A stretch of 64,000 nucleotides of DNA from JBFMCC01 sp037445635 (GCA_037445635.1 JBBIKC010000012.1:9111-73110); one strand, 5' to 3'; counted from the stretch's first letter, positions 1 to 9,466 are shown. A program made the numbers and translations. The notes: a model not told the origin generated them from the letters alone.

Positions 1-97
1 CGCCGCCATGAAGGACGGCGGTTTCGAGGCCTCTGCAAAAAAGAACTTCGATGAGGCGGTCGCTTTCGTCTTAGACCGAGTCCTGGGCAGGGCGTAA
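1..97 (+). CDS. V-type ATPase subunit H/G-like protein, C-terminal end (partial)
   Basis: Only the last 31 codons are in the window; the reading frame starts at base 2 and ends with TAA at 95-97. The visible tail (ending FVLDRVLGRA) has the alternating charged/hydrophobic pattern seen at the end of the short coiled-coil peripheral-stalk subunits of V/A-type ATPases. The position, 3 bases ahead of the subunit C gene and in the same direction, fits a stalk subunit G/H that pairs with subunit E. The assignment rests mainly on context because the coiled coil itself lies outside the window. Confidence 0.5.
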   Translation, partial: AAMKDGGFEASAKKNFDEAVAFVLDRVLGRA

Positions 98-100
98 TCC

Positions 101-1186
101 ATGGCGAGCGGCGTTTTCGGATACGCGGCCCTCAGCACGCGGGCTCGTGCGATGTATGCTGATTTGCTTACACCGCACGACATGTCCCGCCTGAGCGACG
201 CGCCCGACCTCCCCGCCCTGGTGGGTATGTTGAAAAACACGCCATATGGGAAATACCTTTCCGGGCTGAAAGACAATGAGTTGACCTCGCGCCGCGTCAT
301 CCTGCAAATCCGCAACCGGCTGGCCGCGTCTTATGCCAGTGTCGTCCAGCAGGCCCCGGAGCAGACCCGCCCTCTCATCAGGCAATTGTTCCGATACTTC
401 GAAGTGGGGAATCTCAAAGCCGTTTTACGCAGTATTCAAACCGTATCATCATGGACCTCCGATGTGGCGCCGTGGGACCGCGTGCGCGAAGTCTTGTTCC
501 CATTCGGGACGTTCTCTTCCATCCCCGCGCAGGCGATGGTCGAATCGGGAAGCATTGTATCGGCGGTGGAACTCCTGCGCGGCACACCCTACGAAACGAT
601 CATGTCGTTTGCCATGAAGCGCTATTCCGCCGAGCAGAATCTCTTTCCACTCGAAGTCGCGCTGGATTTGGATTTCTGGCGCCGCCTGTGGAGCGAGGTG
701 AAACGGCTCAGCGGCAAAGACCGCGAAATGGGTGCCAGGTTGATTGGTTCTCTCCTCGACCTCAACAATTTGATGTGGGTGATTCGTTACAAAATCTATC
801 ACAAACTTTCGGAAGAGGAACTGATTAATTACACATTGCCGTTCGGCTATCGCGTCAGGGACGAGGATGTGCGCGCTATTGCCGCGGGCGCGGACATTGC
901 CTCTGTCGTTTCGCGCATCTATCCCAGCCTTCCCAATGTCGCTTCGCTTCTCGAATACCCCATCGCGGGCCTGCCACAACTGGAGCATCTGCTCAAACAA
1001 CAGGTGATGCGGCAATGCGTGTCCACGTTCATCGGCGACCCGTTCCACATCGGGCTTCCGCTCGCGTATTTGCTGCTGAGCGACTTCGAAATCCAGGACC
1101 TGGTCGTGTTGATCGAGGCCAAATCCTCGAAACTCAGAGAGGACGAGTTCCGCCCGTTGTTGTTGAAGACGAAATTGATGCAATGA
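101..1186 (+). CDS. ntpC: V-type ATP synthase subunit C (d/AC39 family)
   Basis: This 361-residue protein has the all-helical composition and opening (GYAALSTRARAMYADLL) of the V0D/AC39 family. In V/A-type ATPases the subunit sits on top of the membrane c-ring as a socket for the central stalk. It is soluble, with no signal peptide or membrane segment. ATG at 101 is 4 bases after the previous stop, so translation is probably coupled. It lies between a stalk fragment and subunit I in a collinear operon, which supports the call. The length is close to the bacterial norm of about 320-360 residues. Confidence 0.85.
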   Translation: MASGVFGYAALSTRARAMYADLLTPHDMSRLSDAPDLPALVGMLKNTPYGKYLSGLKDNELTSRRVILQIRNRLAASYASVVQQAPEQTRPLIRQLFRYFEVGNLKAVLRSIQTVSSWTSDVAPWDRVREVLFPFGTFSSIPAQAMVESGSIVSAVELLRGTPYETIMSFAMKRYSAEQNLFPLEVALDLDFWRRLWSEVKRLSGKDREMGARLIGSLLDLNNLMWVIRYKIYHKLSEEELINYTLPFGYRVRDEDVRAIAAGADIASVVSRIYPSLPNVASLLEYPIAGLPQLEHLLKQQVMRQCVSTFIGDPFHIGLPLAYLLLSDFEIQDLVVLIEAKSSKLREDEFRPLLLKTKLMQ

Positions 1187-1219
1187 GACTTTGTAAAGGT
1201 CCAAATTATTGGAGTTGCC

Positions 1220-3244
1220 ATGTTATTTCCAAAGCAAATGTCCGAAGTCGAATTGATCGTGCCTGCCAAAGACCTGGTGGCGGTTACCAGGGCGCTGAGC
1301 GGGTACGGTGTATTCCATCAAGTGGATAGCGCTTATTTGGGTGTGGAGAATGCGGGACCGAACACCTGGCAGGAAAAGGCCGCGATTTACTCCGCGCTGG
1401 AACGCCGTATTCAGTCGGTTTTTCAGGCGGTGGGCCTCGCGGAGGAATATCCCGCCGGCGCCGACATCGAATCCCTGGTGGACCTCGAGGCGGTCATCCC
1501 CGGCGTGGACAGGATCGAGGCGGATGTCAAAGCGGTCACCGACCGGTTGTCGGAGGAAAAGAAGCGGCTCGAATTGTTGGAGAGTCAGCTTCGGCAGCTG
1601 GAGCCGATTGCCGAGGTTGATGTGGAGGTGGGGGCGTTGCAGAGGTCTGAATTCATGCATTCGATTTTGGGTATCGTTCCCGCCGCCAATGTCAGCCGCC
1701 TGCGCACCAGCCTCCTGCGCGTCCCGCATGTGTTTTTCATCCTGCGCCCCGATGCCCAAAAGCCTGTGGTTTGGATTTTGGGACAGAAGAGCAACTTCGA
1801 CATTCTGGAGCGCGCCGCCAAGAGTGCTTACCTCAATCCGTTGAGCCTGCCCGAGGAATTCAGCGGAACGCCAGAGCAGATCACCGCCCGATTGCGGCAT
1901 GAGATCGACTCCTCGATGGGAAGGATTGCGGCATACGAATCCGAACTCGCGAAGATGGGTGTCACGTACAAAAGTGAATTGCAAAAACTGCTCTGGGACG
2001 TGCACAACAGCCGCGTCATGGCCGACGCGATTATCCGCTTTGGGCAGCTGCGGCATACCTACGTTGTGGTTGGATGGGTGCCGACGGCGGAACTGGGGGA
2101 CCTGACTACCCGCCTAAAACACGCCTCGCGTGAAATTTTGATCGAGACGATGGCAACCGACCGCGCAGGACATCATTCCAATGTGCCAGTCGCGTTGACG
2201 GAAAGCAAATGGCTCAAGCCGATTCAAATGCTTGTCGGCCAGTACGGGCATCCCAGTTACGGCGAGCTTGACCCGACCCTCCTGATGGCATTCACCTTCC
2301 CGATCCTCTATGGCGCGATGTTCGGCGATCTTGGACAGGGCTTGGTTCTATTCGTGCTGGGCCTGTTGGTGTACAACAAGATCATTTTGAAGAAAGGCGG
2401 GGAAGGAGTGCGGACTCTCAGTCTGCTCATCGCCTACTGCGGCGCGTTCGCTGCGATCTTTGGATATTTATATGGGAGTATCTTCGGGTTCGAAGGACAT
2501 CTGATCGAAGAGTATCTCGGCTTCCATTTTGAACCCGTCTTCAGCCCGATGGAAAACATTCTGAGCGCTCTGAGCCTCGCCATTGATGCGGGCATCGTTA
2601 TTTTGCTGTTCAGTTTTCTGCTCAGCATGATCAATAACATCCGCGCGCGTGATTGGGCGCACCTGCTCTTCGGACACGCGGGAATCACCGCTTTCCTGTT
2701 TTATTTATGTTTTCTGGCATTGGCGTTCGGCGGATTGTTGGGCACGACTGCGCTTGCCCCAAAGATTGCGGTCGCTCTCTATTCGCTGCCCCTCCCGTTC
2801 AATATTCTTGCGCTTGTGTTTGGCATTCTCGTAATGTTCGGAGGTTTCCTGCGAAATATGGTCGAGGGTCATGAACTGATCGAAGGCAAGGGTTTTGGCG
2901 GTTTCGCGATGTTCATCATCCAATCAGGAATGGATCTTTTTGAAACCGTTATCAGCATGTTCAGCAATACGCTTTCGTTCATACGGGTGGGCGCGTTCGC
3001 GGTCGCTCACGGCGGTCTGAGCCTGGCGGTCTTTTCCATTGCCACTTTAGGCGGAGAAAAACCAGGTATCGGTTTTTGGGTCGCGATTCTCATTGGCAAC
3101 GGGATAATCATCCTTCTTGAAGGCTTGATTGTCTATATTCAAACCATGCGGCTGCATTACTATGAAATCCTGGGCAAGTTCTTCCACGGCGGCGGTATGC
3201 AATTCGAGCCGCTCACGTTGGGAACCTCGAGGAAAGATACCTAG
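1220..3244 (+). CDS. ntpI: V-type ATP synthase subunit I (a subunit)
   Basis: The 674-residue protein has two halves typical of V-ATPase a/I subunits: a cytosolic part (about 1-345) with helical coiled-coil stretches that contacts the peripheral stalks, and a membrane part (about 350-665) with seven to eight hydrophobic segments. The segment with SFIRVGAFAVAHGG carries an arginine at about residue 589, matching the conserved arginine that works against the c-ring carboxylate. A ribosome binding site GGAG lies about 7 bases before ATG 1220. It forms the ion half-channels and couples ion flow to rotation. A 102-base gap separates it from subunit K. Confidence 0.93.
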   Translation: MLFPKQMSEVELIVPAKDLVAVTRALSGYGVFHQVDSAYLGVENAGPNTWQEKAAIYSALERRIQSVFQAVGLAEEYPAGADIESLVDLEAVIPGVDRIEADVKAVTDRLSEEKKRLELLESQLRQLEPIAEVDVEVGALQRSEFMHSILGIVPAANVSRLRTSLLRVPHVFFILRPDAQKPVVWILGQKSNFDILERAAKSAYLNPLSLPEEFSGTPEQITARLRHEIDSSMGRIAAYESELAKMGVTYKSELQKLLWDVHNSRVMADAIIRFGQLRHTYVVVGWVPTAELGDLTTRLKHASREILIETMATDRAGHHSNVPVALTESKWLKPIQMLVGQYGHPSYGELDPTLLMAFTFPILYGAMFGDLGQGLVLFVLGLLVYNKIILKKGGEGVRTLSLLIAYCGAFAAIFGYLYGSIFGFEGHLIEEYLGFHFEPVFSPMENILSALSLAIDAGIVILLFSFLLSMINNIRARDWAHLLFGHAGITAFLFYLCFLALAFGGLLGTTALAPKIAVALYSLPLPFNILALVFGILVMFGGFLRNMVEGHELIEGKGFGGFAMFIIQSGMDLFETVISMFSNTLSFIRVGAFAVAHGGLSLAVFSIATLGGEKPGIGFWVAILIGNGIIILLEGLIVYIQTMRLHYYEILGKFFHGGGMQFEPLTLGTSRKDT

Positions 3245-3346
3245 GCTTTTCCGTGCTTTGGCGCGTACGCGACTTTAGAAAGCGTCGCCCCGGCGCAAAA
3301 GGCCTGCAAAACAAAAATCATTCGTCCACTAAAAAGGAGATGAACA

Positions 3347-3790
3347 ATGTTGTTAGTATTCGCTGTCCTGGTAGGTTTGATCCCTGTTATTCCCGCGGTG
3401 GCTTACCTGCTTCAAAACGGAAAGGCCAATCCTGCGCAGGCGGTTGCCCGCGTCGTAAGAGGCTTCACCGGATTTAATTTCCTCACGGGCATGTTCGCGG
3501 CGGGACTTGTAATGGTCTGGCTCGCTTCACCTGAAACCGTGCTGGCGTCTGGAATGGCTCAGGAAACTGGCGGGGTGGACCCTTACATTACGCTGGCCGC
3601 GGCTCTTTCGACCGGTTTGGCCTGTATCGGTGCGGGTATCGCAGTGGGTAACGCAGGCGCGGCGGCCATCGGCGCCACGGCGGAAAAGCCGGAGTCTTTC
3701 GGCCGCGCGTTGATCTTTGTGGGCCTTGCAGAAGGTATTGCCATCTACGGTTTGGTCATTTCCTTCCTCATCCTGGGACGCACGGGATAG
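3347..3790 (+). CDS. ntpK: V-type ATP synthase subunit K (proteolipid c subunit)
   Basis: This 147-residue membrane protein has four hydrophobic helices. Helices 3-4 form the recognisable proteolipid hairpin (GLACIGAGIAVGNAGAAAIG, then GLAEGIAIYGLVIS) with the ion-binding glutamate near residue 129. Helices 1-2 have no buried carboxylate. No glutamine or serine/threonine partner of the kind seen in sodium-binding rings is obvious next to the glutamate, so proton use is more likely (inference). A strong site AAGGAG precedes ATG 3347. The protein forms the rotating membrane ring. It is longer than a single-hairpin subunit, so it may be a degenerate double hairpin. Confidence 0.88.
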   Translation: MLLVFAVLVGLIPVIPAVAYLLQNGKANPAQAVARVVRGFTGFNFLTGMFAAGLVMVWLASPETVLASGMAQETGGVDPYITLAAALSTGLACIGAGIAVGNAGAAAIGATAEKPESFGRALIFVGLAEGIAIYGLVISFLILGRTG

Positions 3791-3793
3791 TTC

Positions 3794-4099
3794 ATGAAGA
3801 TCCATGTCATCGGCCATCCGGACGCAGTGCTTGGTTTCTCCCTTGCGGGCGTGGGCGGCAGGGTTGCCGCAACCGCCGACGAGGCCAACCAGGCGTTGGA
3901 CGAGGCGCAAGCCAACAAGGACATTGGCATTGTGCTGGTCACGCAGGATGTGGCGCAGTTGATTCCGAAACGCATGGAATACCTGAACCTGCGCAGCACC
4001 ATCCCGCTGGTGGTCGAGATTCCCTCACGCGGCGGCGTCCCGGAAGGCCAGCCCTCGCTGGGCGATATTGTCCTGCGCGCCATTGGGATCAAGTTGTAG
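3794..4099 (+). CDS. ntpF: V-type ATP synthase subunit F
   Basis: The 101-residue protein opens with MKIHVIGHPDAVLGFSLAGV, the typical start of V/A-ATPase subunit F, a small Rossmann-like central-stalk subunit that binds subunit D. It contains the IGIVLVTQDVAQ stretch and a C-terminal segment with IPSRGGVPEG, both characteristic of the family. It starts 3 bases after the K stop, so it is clearly in the same transcription unit, and ends 16 bases before subunit E. The length is normal. Confidence 0.9.
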   Translation: MKIHVIGHPDAVLGFSLAGVGGRVAATADEANQALDEAQANKDIGIVLVTQDVAQLIPKRMEYLNLRSTIPLVVEIPSRGGVPEGQPSLGDIVLRAIGIKL

Positions 4100-4115
4100 G
4101 CTCGGATGTGAAAAT

Positions 4116-4727
4116 ATGAAAACTGAAGAACAGGATATCGAATTGCTTGCGCGTGCCATCATGGTGGAGGCGCGGGAGGAGGCCGAGCGTTTGCACGCGG
4201 AGGCCAAAGAGAAGGCCGAGGCCATTCGCAGGCGCGCCCAGGATCAGGCGGAGTCCGAGCGAAAGGCGATTCTGGCGCGGGCGCGCGAAGACGCGGAGCG
4301 TCTGCACAGCCAGTCGTCAGCCACGTCGCAACTCAAGGCGCGTGCCGTCCAACTGGAACAGCGCGAGAAGATTTTGAACGACGTGTTCGATGAAGCCGCG
4401 AGGCGGCTGGAGGACGTAAGGAAACGTTCGGATTTCGCGGCGATTGCAAACATGCTGGCGCGCGAGGCCCTAGGCCAGTTGAGGGCGACCGAGGCCGAAA
4501 TCAGCGCGGACGCAGCCACGCAAAAAGCCTTGAAACTGGATGCGCTCTCCAAAGAACTCGACGGGAAATTCAAGTTCGGCAAACCTCTCGAGCAAGGCAT
4601 CGGTGTTGTGGTCAGTGCGGCGGGAGGAAAACTGCGCTACGACAACACGCTCGAGACACGCCTTAACCGGCTGCGCGGCTCTCTGCGTTCCTCTGTGTAT
4701 AAAGTGCTGATGGGAGAGAAGGCATGA
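4116..4727 (+). CDS. ntpE: V-type ATP synthase subunit E
   Basis: ATG at 4116 (MKTEEQDIELLARAI) is preferred over an in-frame start 48 bases upstream, because the upstream choice would overlap subunit F. The product is 203 residues. The first 110 residues are a charged coiled coil rich in Ala, Glu and Arg, followed by a globular domain with the GIGVVVSAAGGKLRYDNTLE stretch found in E subunits. It forms the peripheral stalk with the G/H-type subunit. Its end overlaps the subunit A start by 4 bases (ATGA), which implies translational coupling. Confidence 0.87.
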   Translation: MKTEEQDIELLARAIMVEAREEAERLHAEAKEKAEAIRRRAQDQAESERKAILARAREDAERLHSQSSATSQLKARAVQLEQREKILNDVFDEAARRLEDVRKRSDFAAIANMLAREALGQLRATEAEISADAATQKALKLDALSKELDGKFKFGKPLEQGIGVVVSAAGGKLRYDNTLETRLNRLRGSLRSSVYKVLMGEKA

Positions 4728-6493
4728 GTGATCAAGTCGGAACGATTACCTGGATTAACGGTCCTGTTGTGCGCGCCCGCGGCTCGAAGCAGGTGGGCAT
4801 GCTTGAACTTGTGGAGGTGGGCGACGAGCGGCTTGTGGGCGAAGTGATTGGCCTCATAGGTGACCAGATGACCGTGCAAGTCTATGAGGAGACCTCGGGC
4901 ATGCGGACCGGCGCGCCCATCTACGGTACGGGACTGCCGCTCTCGGTGGAACTCGGACCGGGTTTGATCCAATCCATTTACGATGGGGTTCAACGCCCGC
5001 TTCCGTTAATCGAACAGGCGGTCGGCTCATTCATCAACCGCGGCGCGCGCTTCGATTCGATCAGCCGCGAGAAGAAATGGAAGTTCACGCCGAAGGTAAA
5101 AGTCGGCGATCAGGTTAAGGGCGGTTCGATTCTCGGCGTCGCCATGGAGACCGAATCGTTTGAGCATCGCGTCATGCTCAACCCCGATGACTCCGGCACA
5201 ATCGCCTGGATTGCTCCCGCAGGCGATTACACGGTGATGGAACCGATTGCCAAATTGAAGACGGGCAGGGAGGAAAAGACCGTCACCATGCTGCAGCGCT
5301 GGCCGGTCCGCCGCCCTCGCCCGTTCATGAATCGACGCGGCGCGAACGTCCCGCTCATTACCGGTCAACGCATTCTCGACACATTCTTCCCGGTGGCAAA
5401 GGGCGGCGCGGCGGGCATCCCCGGTCCGTTCGGTTCGGGCAAGACCGTCACCCAGCACAGCATCGCAAAGTGGGCCGACGCCGACATCATCGTCTATATC
5501 GGATGCGGCGAACGCGGCAACGAGATGACCGAAGTGTTGCAGGAGTTTCCGCATTTGATCGACCCGCGCTCCGGGAATCCGTTGATGGAGCGCACGGTTC
5601 TGATTGCGAATACCTCGAACATGCCGGTGGCGGCGCGCGAAGCCAGCATCTACACGGGTATTACCATCGCAGAGTACTATCGCGATATGGGGTATCACGT
5701 CGCGCTGATGGCGGACTCCACCTCCCGCTGGGCGGAGGCGCTGCGCGAAGTTTCGGGACGCCTGGAAGAGATGCCTGCCGAGGAAGGGTATCCTGCGTAT
5801 CTGGCAGGCCGCCTGGCGGAATTCTACGAACGCGCCGGGTTTGTGGACAACCTGAACGGCACGCAGGGATCGGTTTCCATCGTGGGCGCGGTCTCGCCGC
5901 CGGGCGGCGACTTTTCGGAGCCGGTCACCCAGCACACCAAACGTTATATCCGCTGCTTCTGGGCGCTGGATAAATCGCTGGCCTCGGCGCGCCACTTCCC
6001 GGCCATCAACTGGCTGGATTCGTACAGCGAATATCTCGAAGATGTTGCGAATTGGTGGCGCGAAAGGACCGGCAAGGACTGGCTCGCCATGCGCAATCGC
6101 GCCATGGAATTGTTGAGCGAGGAGGCGCGCCTTTCGCAGATCGTCAAACTGGTCGGCCCCGACGCGCTCCCCTACACCGAGCGTATGGTGTTGGAAACGA
6201 CGCGCCTCATCCGTGAAGGGATTTTGCAGCAAAATGCCACTGACAGCGTGGATGCCTACTCCTCGGTGGAGAAGCAGATCCGCTTGCTCGAATTGGCGCT
6301 GTACTTCCATGAGCGCGGCATGGCCATCATCAAGCGCGGCGCGCCGATCAACCTGATCCACGACCTGCCGGTGGTGGACGCGTTCATTCGCGCCAAATCG
6401 TCCATCACCAATGAAGAGATGCACAAGTTCGATGACCTTAGAAAACAGATTGACCAGCAGATGGGTCAACTGGACGCGGAGTACAGATCATGA
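4724..6493 (+). CDS. ntpA: V-type ATP synthase catalytic subunit A
   Basis: The 589-residue protein has the order expected for catalytic A subunits: N-terminal beta barrel, the extra non-homologous region, the nucleotide-binding domain and a helical C-terminus. The Walker A motif GPFGSGKT is at residues 234-241; the catalytic GERGNEMTEV stretch and SVSIVGAVSPPGGDFSEPVT follow. It hydrolyses or makes ATP at the A/B interface in the cytosolic V1 head. It overlaps subunit E upstream and subunit B downstream by 4 bases each. All key motifs are intact. Confidence 0.97.
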   Translation: MSDQVGTITWINGPVVRARGSKQVGMLELVEVGDERLVGEVIGLIGDQMTVQVYEETSGMRTGAPIYGTGLPLSVELGPGLIQSIYDGVQRPLPLIEQAVGSFINRGARFDSISREKKWKFTPKVKVGDQVKGGSILGVAMETESFEHRVMLNPDDSGTIAWIAPAGDYTVMEPIAKLKTGREEKTVTMLQRWPVRRPRPFMNRRGANVPLITGQRILDTFFPVAKGGAAGIPGPFGSGKTVTQHSIAKWADADIIVYIGCGERGNEMTEVLQEFPHLIDPRSGNPLMERTVLIANTSNMPVAAREASIYTGITIAEYYRDMGYHVALMADSTSRWAEALREVSGRLEEMPAEEGYPAYLAGRLAEFYERAGFVDNLNGTQGSVSIVGAVSPPGGDFSEPVTQHTKRYIRCFWALDKSLASARHFPAINWLDSYSEYLEDVANWWRERTGKDWLAMRNRAMELLSEEARLSQIVKLVGPDALPYTERMVLETTRLIREGILQQNATDSVDAYSSVEKQIRLLELALYFHERGMAIIKRGAPINLIHDLPVVDAFIRAKSSITNEEMHKFDDLRKQIDQQMGQLDAEYRS

Positions 6494-7917
6494 GCCAGGT
6501 AACCATGCAAGGCGGCCAGGAAGTCCTCGGCGTCGCGCGCATCGAAGGCCCGATTCTGGTTGTCGAGGGCGCGGCGAACGTCAGTTACGACGAGGTGGTC
6601 GAGATCCAGGATTCGCGCGGACAGATCCGCCGCGGGCGCGTACTCGAAGTGGGGCAGGGCTTCGCAGTGATTCAAGTGTTCGCCGGTTCCACCGGCCTTT
6701 CGATTGACGGGACGCGCGTCCGTTTTTTGGGCGGCACCCTGCGCATCCCCGTCGCGGAGGAAATGCTCGGGCGCATCTTCGACGGCCTGGGCAACCCGCT
6801 CGACGGAGGTCCCGAACCGCTTGCCGATCGTTACGCCGACGTCAATGGACAGCCGATCAATCCGACAGCGCGTATCTATCCGCGCGATTACATTCAGACG
6901 GGCATCTCCACCATTGACGGTTTGAATACCCTTTTGCGCGGGCAAAAACTTCCGCTGTTTTCCGGCGCAGGCATGCCCCACGACCAACTGGCCGCGCAGA
7001 TCGTTCGCCAGTCCACGCTGGGAAAGGTGGCCGGCGCGCCGCCCTCCGAAAGCGAGGAATTCGCCATCGTGTTCGCCGCGATGGGCGTGAAAAACGATGT
7101 GGCCGATTACTTCCGCCGCTCGTTCACCGAAAGCGGAGCGCTGACACGCGTGGCGATGTTCCTCAACCTCGCGGACGACCCGCCCGTCGAGCGCATCGTC
7201 ACGCCGCGCGCCGCGCTGACTCTCGCGGAATACCTCGCCTACGAACTCGAAAAGCACGTGCTGGTGGTGCTGACCGACATGACCAACTACGGCGAAGCCC
7301 TGCGCCAGATCTCCAACGTGCGCGGCGAAGTGCCGAGCCGCAAAGGCTACCCCGGTTATCTTTACTCCGACCTCGCCTCGCTCTACGAACGCACCGGGCG
7401 CATCCGCACCAGCAAGGGTTCTATCACGCAGATTCCCATCCTGACGATGCCCAACGACGACATCACCCACCCGATGCCCGACCTGACTGGGTACATCACC
7501 GAAGGTCAGATCGTGCTGGGGCGCGACCTGTACTTCGCGGGCATCTATCCCCCCGTCGCTGTCCTGCCGAGTCTCTCCCGCTTGATGAAGGATGGCATTG
7601 GCAAGAACCGCACCCGCGACGACCATCCGCGTTGGGGCGCGCAGTTGTATGCCGCCTACGCGCGGACGCAGGACGTGCGTGCCCTCGCCTCCGTCATTGG
7701 CGAGGAGGAATTGAGCGAGGTGGACCAGAAGTACCTGAAGTTCGGACGCGCCTTCGAGCGGGAATTCGTCAATCAGAGCTTTACCGAGAATCGCGCCATC
7801 GAACGGACGCTCGAGATCGGCTGGAAATTGCTGTCCATGCTCCCGAAGCAGGAACTCACCCGCGTCACGCTCGACGAGATCGCGCAATACTACAGGGGAG
7901 ACGATGCCTCAAGTTAA
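6490..7917 (+). CDS. ntpB: V-type ATP synthase regulatory subunit B
   Basis: The 475-residue protein matches V/A-ATPase B subunits: no canonical P-loop, but the equivalent stretch SGAGMPHDQLAAQI, the segment FLNLADDPPVERI, and the downstream ITQIPILTMPNDDITHPMPD. It alternates with A subunits in the V1 hexamer and supplies the non-catalytic nucleotide interface. It overlaps A by 4 bases and D by 14 bases, so A, B and D are tightly coupled. Confidence 0.96.
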   Translation: MSQVTMQGGQEVLGVARIEGPILVVEGAANVSYDEVVEIQDSRGQIRRGRVLEVGQGFAVIQVFAGSTGLSIDGTRVRFLGGTLRIPVAEEMLGRIFDGLGNPLDGGPEPLADRYADVNGQPINPTARIYPRDYIQTGISTIDGLNTLLRGQKLPLFSGAGMPHDQLAAQIVRQSTLGKVAGAPPSESEEFAIVFAAMGVKNDVADYFRRSFTESGALTRVAMFLNLADDPPVERIVTPRAALTLAEYLAYELEKHVLVVLTDMTNYGEALRQISNVRGEVPSRKGYPGYLYSDLASLYERTGRIRTSKGSITQIPILTMPNDDITHPMPDLTGYITEGQIVLGRDLYFAGIYPPVAVLPSLSRLMKDGIGKNRTRDDHPRWGAQLYAAYARTQDVRALASVIGEEELSEVDQKYLKFGRAFEREFVNQSFTENRAIERTLEIGWKLLSMLPKQELTRVTLDEIAQYYRGDDASS

Positions 7918-8533
7918 CATTGCCCCCACTCGTACGAACCTGATTCGTCTCCGCAAGGAACTGCGCTTTGCAAAAGAGGGCTACGAGATCCTCGACCGCA
8001 AACGCGAAGCCCTGACCGGCGAACTGGTGCGCGTGGCAAAGGAGGCCGACGCCCTCCAGAAGGAGGTCTGGGCGTTGCTCGAAACCGCGTACGAGGCGAT
8101 GGAAAAGGCGCGCCTGGTGATGGGCTCCGACCATGTGGAATGGGCCGCGCTTGCCGTGGATAAGACGGTGGATGTGCACCTGCGCCTGCGCGGCATCATG
8201 GGCGTAGCCATTCCGCAGATCGAAGCGCGGGGCGAGCCGCCCAAGCTTCCCTACAGCCCCGGCGACACGTCCGCCGCGCTGGATGAAGCCAGCGACGCCT
8301 TCCGCGAAGTGCTGCTGCGAATCCCGCAACTTTCGATGCTCACTGCCGCGGTGTGGCGTCTCGCCAACGAGCTGCGCAAGACCCAGCGGCGCGTCAACGC
8401 GCTCCAGTACATCTTCATTCCACAATACAAACACCAGATCGAATTCATCGTCAGCTCGCTGGAAGAGCGCGAGCGCGAGGAAACCTTCCGCTTGAAGTGG
8501 CTCAAGACGAGGATGACTCGCCAGGCCTCCTAG
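7904..8533 (+). CDS. ntpD: V-type ATP synthase subunit D
   Basis: This 209-residue protein opens NIAPTRTNLIRLRKELRFAK, a hallmark of the central-stalk subunit D, and is helical through both ends, with the RRVNALQYIFIPQYK stretch near the C-terminus. D is the rotating axle that joins the A3B3 head to F, C and the ring. Its start lies inside the end of the B gene. It is the last gene of the ATPase operon; a 194-base non-coding gap follows. Confidence 0.94.
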   Translation: MPQVNIAPTRTNLIRLRKELRFAKEGYEILDRKREALTGELVRVAKEADALQKEVWALLETAYEAMEKARLVMGSDHVEWAALAVDKTVDVHLRLRGIMGVAIPQIEARGEPPKLPYSPGDTSAALDEASDAFREVLLRIPQLSMLTAAVWRLANELRKTQRRVNALQYIFIPQYKHQIEFIVSSLEEREREETFRLKWLKTRMTRQAS

Positions 8534-8727
8534 CAGGCCGCCGGAGAGAAAGATTCACCAACCCGTTTCGCCAATTCAGCAGGCACAGAAAACGGGTTCC
8601 TGAAGGTTCCGACAAACTGCCAGACCGGTCACCGCTCGAAATTTTATGATAGACTATGCCCTGTGCCGCGGCCAAAAGTTGAAAGACTCTTCGGCCGTTC
8701 GATCCCAAGACTAAAAGAGGAATCACC
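8534..8727. other. Intergenic gap after the ATPase operon
   Basis: This stretch holds a 9-bp inverted repeat, AACCCGTTT at 8560-8568 paired with AAACGGGTT at 8590-8598, without a T-run, so it is only a weak terminator candidate. A TATGAT at 8645-8650 could be a -10 box for the next gene, but no good -35 box is seen. AGAGGA at 8715-8720 is the likely ribosome binding site for the reductase start at 8728. Confidence 0.35.
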
Positions 8728-9396
8728 ATGAAAATCGGCATCCTGGGTTCGGGAATCGTAGGACAGACCCTCGGCTCCAAGCTGGTTCAGCTCGGCCACG
8801 ACGTGATGATGGGCTCGCGCGATGCCGCCAACCCCAAGGCGGTGGCGTGGGCCAACGAGGAAAACCTCCACAAGGAAGCCACACAAAAGCACGCGCTGTT
8901 CGGCACGTTTGCCAACGCGGCCGAGTTTGGCGAGATCCTTTTCAACTGTACGCTGGGCTCCGCCTCTCTGGAAGCCCTGCATATGGCGGGAGCCGGTAAC
9001 ATGAAAGGCAAGATTCTGATAGACACGGCCAACCCGCTGGATTATTCGGGCGAGCACTGGACCCTTACAGTCTGTAACACCGATTCGCTGGGCGAACAAA
9101 TCCAGCGCGCCTTTCCAGACGTGCGCGTCGTGAAAACGCTGAACACCGTGAACTGCAACGTGATGGTGGACCCCGCCAAACTCGTGGAACGCACGCATAT
9201 CTTCGTCAGCGGAAACAGCGCCGACGCCAAGGCTACCGTCATCGGCATCCTGCGCGATTGGTTCGGCTGGAAGGCGATCATTGATCTGGGCGATATTACC
9301 ACCTCGCGCGGCGCGGAAATGTACGTGCTCCTCTGGCAGAGTGTGCAGGACGCCGTCCAGTCTCACCGCTTCAACATCAAGGTCGTCACCCCGTAG
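8728..9396 (+). CDS. NAD(P)/F420-type dinucleotide-binding reductase
   Basis: The 222-residue protein begins with MKIGILGSGIVGQTLGSKL, a GxGxxG Rossmann motif at residues 7-12, followed by MGSRD, a pattern typical of F420-dependent NADP reductases and related NADP-binding oxidoreductases. ILIDTANPLDYSG and VVKTLNTVNCNVMVDP also fit that family. It is cytosolic and monocistronic. I cannot tell whether the real cofactor partner is F420, a ferric compound or another substrate. AGAGGA precedes ATG 8728. Confidence 0.75.
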   Translation: MKIGILGSGIVGQTLGSKLVQLGHDVMMGSRDAANPKAVAWANEENLHKEATQKHALFGTFANAAEFGEILFNCTLGSASLEALHMAGAGNMKGKILIDTANPLDYSGEHWTLTVCNTDSLGEQIQRAFPDVRVVKTLNTVNCNVMVDPAKLVERTHIFVSGNSADAKATVIGILRDWFGWKAIIDLGDITTSRGAEMYVLLWQSVQDAVQSHRFNIKVVTP

Positions 9397-9466
9397 CCCG
9401 CTGCAAGCCAACTTGTAAAAGATCAACATCCTAACCTGATGGGCCATGGGAACCTGTCAGGTTTTA

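Noticed and set aside
6466..7887. Long minus-strand open frames opposite ATPase subunits A and B (also 5027-6469)
   Set aside because: The plus-strand genes are unmistakable. The opposite frames lack domains, start signals and promoters.
8560..8598. Inverted repeat after the ATPase operon as a Rho-independent terminator
   Set aside because: The stem is 9 bp with a loop of about 21 bases and no T-run follows, so I do not call a terminator.
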